Shown: positions 7,053 to 10,630 of the stretch, in pieces
Layout of the letters: each line of letters opens with the position of its first letter
Numbering within the stretch: the stretch's first letter is position 1
Assembly (NCBI GenBank): GCA_030680655.1
Contig: JAUXUZ010000527.1
Location: 1-10,630, forward strand
Length of the DNA: 10,630 nt
Direction: 5' to 3'
From: Phycisphaerales bacterium
Lineage (GTDB): Bacteria; Planctomycetota; Phycisphaerae; Phycisphaerales; UBA1924
The notes under the pieces: generated by a model
Told to the model about the DNA's origin: nothing
Databases searched by the model: none
What the model saw: only the letters and a program-made list of their open reading frames with translations
Program-made: the position numbers and the translations under genes

Positions 7053-7084
7053 ACGAGTCCCTTACGCCGCGACCGTCGCCTCGT
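7053..7084 (+). repeat. Structured repeat element, copy 2 (downstream of DUF1232 gene)
   Basis: Bases 7063-7079 repeat 6496-6512 exactly (17 bases). The hairpin GCGA/TCGC with a CCG loop (7069-7079) is enclosed by an outer stem, ACGAG (7053-7057) with CTCGT (7080-7084). As in copy 1, the hairpin abuts the 3' strand of the outer stem and the unpaired bases lie on the 5' side, although the outer stem sequences differ. The element begins 3 bases after the DUF1232 stop codon. Confidence 0.55.
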
Positions 7085-7097
7085 GGGGGTCACCCCC
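7085..7097. terminator. Possible stem-loop in convergent intergenic gap
   Basis: GGGGG (7085-7089) and CCCCC (7093-7097) can pair around a TCA loop, next to structured repeat copy 2. The site lies between the converging DUF1232 and Csp-type genes, where a two-way terminator would be expected. Neither side has a T-run, so intrinsic termination is doubtful. Confidence 0.25.
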
Positions 7098-7169
7098 CCG
7101 CGCTCGAGTGCAAACGGGTCGTACGCGAGCGCGGGCGGCGGCCTAGGAGGCTTGGCGGTCGGCCTGAAC

Positions 7170-7526
7170 TCAGACGGCCGCGCCGGCCATCTTCTCGCAC
7201 GCCTTGGCGCAGGTGCGACAAAGCTCGGCGCACTGCTTCATCATCGCGTCGCCCTTGGCGAGTTTTTCGCACGAGTCGGCGCACTCGTTGCAGATCTCCA
7301 CGCACTCGGTGCAGAGGTGGGCGGCGTGGTGCGAGTTGCGGGACATGAAGCACGCGGCCGCGCCGCAGATGGTCGCGCAGTCCTGCATGATCCCCTGGTG
7401 CTCGGGGGAGGCGTGCGGGCCGCCCATATGGAGGCAGTGGTGGCCGCACTGCGAGCACATGCTGGCGCACTCGCCGCAGACCTTCATGCAGTCGAGCGTT
7501 TCCTTGGAGGGCATTTCGTGAGACAT
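7170..7526 (-). CDS. Cys-rich four-helix-bundle copper-storage-type protein (Csp/DUF326)
   Basis: A 118-residue protein from the ATG at 7526 (MSHEMPSKETL), preceded by GAAAGG on the minus strand. It has 18 Cys, at 13, 17, 20, 24, 27, 31, 50, 54, 59, 72, 75, 79, 82, 86, 99, 103, 106 and 110. They follow CxxxC and CxxC spacing that lines one face of each helix, plus His pairs at 29-30 and 66-67. This is the pattern of the Csp family, whose members bind many Cu(I) ions inside a four-helix bundle. No signal peptide is visible, so it should be cytosolic, like Csp3. The in-frame extension upstream of this ATG lacks coding character. It is the second gene of a minus-strand pair, 60 bases after the DUF305 gene, and converges on the DUF1232 gene. 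The likely job is to soak up cytosolic copper. Copper as the ligand is inferred from the family. Confidence 0.9.
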   Translation of the reverse strand: MSHEMPSKETLDCMKVCGECASMCSQCGHHCLHMGGPHASPEHQGIMQDCATICGAAACFMSRNSHHAAHLCTECVEICNECADSCEKLAKGDAMMKQCAELCRTCAKACEKMAGAAV

Positions 7527-7586
7527 GGCGGGAGCCTTTCGGGTTGGAGGAAACAAGAACACCGCATCGGCACACGCCGCAGCGGA

Positions 7587-8177
7587 CTACCGGTTGAGCA
7601 TCGAGCGCATCTGCGCGACCTCGCGGGACTGGTCGTCGATCATCATCTTCGCCATTCGACGGAGGTCGTCGCGCTTGAGGTTGGGCATCGCGTCCCTGGC
7701 CATCTTCACGCCGTTCTCGTGGTGGTCGATCATGTGCGTGAGGAACACGCGGTCCACTTCCGCGCCGCGCGCGGCCTTGAGTGCCTGCATGTCCTTCATC
7801 GAGTGCTTATCCATCATCGGGTCGCCTTTGTGCTCGGCGTGCCCCACCTCGCGGGCGATGGCTTCAAGCTTGGTGTTCTCGGCGGTCTGGGCGTCGGCCA
7901 TCCTGGTCGCCAGGGCGCGGACGTCGGCGCGGCTCCCGTTCTGAGCCTCGTAGCGGCCCATGTCGATCGCGCCCGCGTGGTGCATGGCCATCATCGCGGC
8001 GAACTCGCCGTCGTTCATCGCCGCGGGCATGGCCATCCCGCCCTCGTGGCGGGCGCTGGAGCGGGACGCGGAGTTCGCTCGGTCGCTCTGGCATCCCAGC
8101 GAGCCGAGCACACTCACGCCGAGCAGCGCGGCCCCGGAGCAGAGAACCAGTTTCGTGAATTGCTTCGTGCGAGGCAT
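7587..8177 (-). CDS. DUF305 family secreted lipoprotein, probable metal (copper) binding
   Basis: A 196-residue protein from the ATG at 8177, preceded by GAAAGG on the minus strand. The N-terminus is a lipoprotein-like signal: MPRTKQFTK, a hydrophobic core, and GSLGC with Cys at 29. The residue at -3 is Ser rather than Leu, so the lipobox is imperfect. The DUF305 domain follows as two related halves. The first has MMAMHHAGAIDMG (62-74, His66-His67); the second has THMIDHHENGVKMA (147-160, His152-His153). Both match the HHxxAIxMA-type motif of this four-helix family, and Met is abundant throughout. CopM of Synechocystis, a periplasmic copper-binding protein, contains DUF305. The gene is divergent from czcA across 235 bases and is followed by the Csp-type gene, giving an apparent periplasm-plus-cytosol copper-binding pair. 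Confidence 0.9.
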   Translation of the reverse strand: MPRTKQFTKLVLCSGAALLGVSVLGSLGCQSDRANSASRSSARHEGGMAMPAAMNDGEFAAMMAMHHAGAIDMGRYEAQNGSRADVRALATRMADAQTAENTKLEAIAREVGHAEHKGDPMMDKHSMKDMQALKAARGAEVDRVFLTHMIDHHENGVKMARDAMPNLKRDDLRRMAKMMIDDQSREVAQMRSMLNR

Positions 8178-8412
8178 CGTGGCGGCCTTTCAGTCGGAAG
8201 AGGGGCAATGGGCGGAGCGACAGCGCACCACCCCATCCATGATGGATTGTCAGCATTGGTCTCTGATGAAGCCAGAGCGGAGAGTTCCTTCATCCGCGGC
8301 CGACCCCCTCCCGACCGGCCCATGCATCGGCGCAGTTACCGCATCCTCCCCGTTCACACCCCCGCCCCATCACCCCTCGCACGCCCGCGAGATTGTCAAG
8401 GAATGAACCCCC
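8178..8412. promoter_or_regulatory. Divergent intergenic region between DUF305 gene and czcA
   Basis: These 235 bases must hold the promoters of the minus-strand DUF305/Csp pair and probably one for czcA. ATCCATGATGGAT (8235-8247) is a perfect palindrome around a central G. CTCTG (8261-8265) and CAGAG (8273-8277) form a second short dyad. Either could be an operator. I found no convincing -35/-10 pair. AAGGA at 8399-8403 is the likely ribosome site for czcA. No gene is evident in the gap. Confidence 0.4.

Positions 8413-10630
<2,218 letters not shown>

Overview
This GC-rich window reads as a heavy-metal resistance locus from a Gram-negative-type bacterium. The evidence is two lipoprotein signals, a TolC-like outer-membrane factor, an RND pump and a periplasmic adaptor. 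The style of the genes (a Hint-domain protein with a Ser/Gly tail, an RND adaptor with an extra N-terminal beta domain, a Cys/His-bearing secreted protein at the head of the efflux operon) reminds me of Planctomycetota. That assignment is an impression from gene style and was not tested by any search.

Layout. (1) Bases 1-477 are the 3' end of a gene encoding the last part of a Hint (hedgehog/intein-type) domain followed by a Ser/Gly-rich tail. (2) Bases 632-7050 form a plus-strand series: a small secreted Cys/His-containing protein (632-1072), a TolC/CzcC-type outer-membrane lipoprotein (1209-2627), a CzcB-type periplasmic adaptor (2680-4371), a P1B-type metal-transporting ATPase (4378-6420), and a small DUF1232 membrane protein (6640-7050). 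(3) Bases 7170-8177 carry a minus-strand pair: a secreted DUF305 lipoprotein, then a very Cys-rich cytosolic four-helix-bundle copper-storage-type protein. (4) Bases 8413-10630 hold the first 739 codons of a CzcA-type RND pump on the plus strand, cut by the window end.

How the parts fit: the P1B ATPase would move metal from cytosol to periplasm. The CzcA-CzcB-CzcC assembly would carry it across the outer membrane. The DUF305 and Csp-type proteins would bind metal (most likely copper) in the periplasm and cytosol. The ATPase motifs (SPC in the membrane, HEGST near the C-terminus) and the CzcA membrane motif (DFG...DG....EN) both point to divalent cations such as Co, Zn, Cd or Ni rather than copper. 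The Csp/DUF305 pair points to copper. No regulator gene lies in the window.

Nothing here is clearly a new system. The points most worth a second look are the split of the usual czcCBA order by an inserted block, a 17-base direct repeat carrying a small hairpin on both sides of the DUF1232 gene with similar surrounding pairing, the unusual Hint C-terminus with its Ser/Gly tail, and the extra N-terminal domain of the CzcB-type adaptor.
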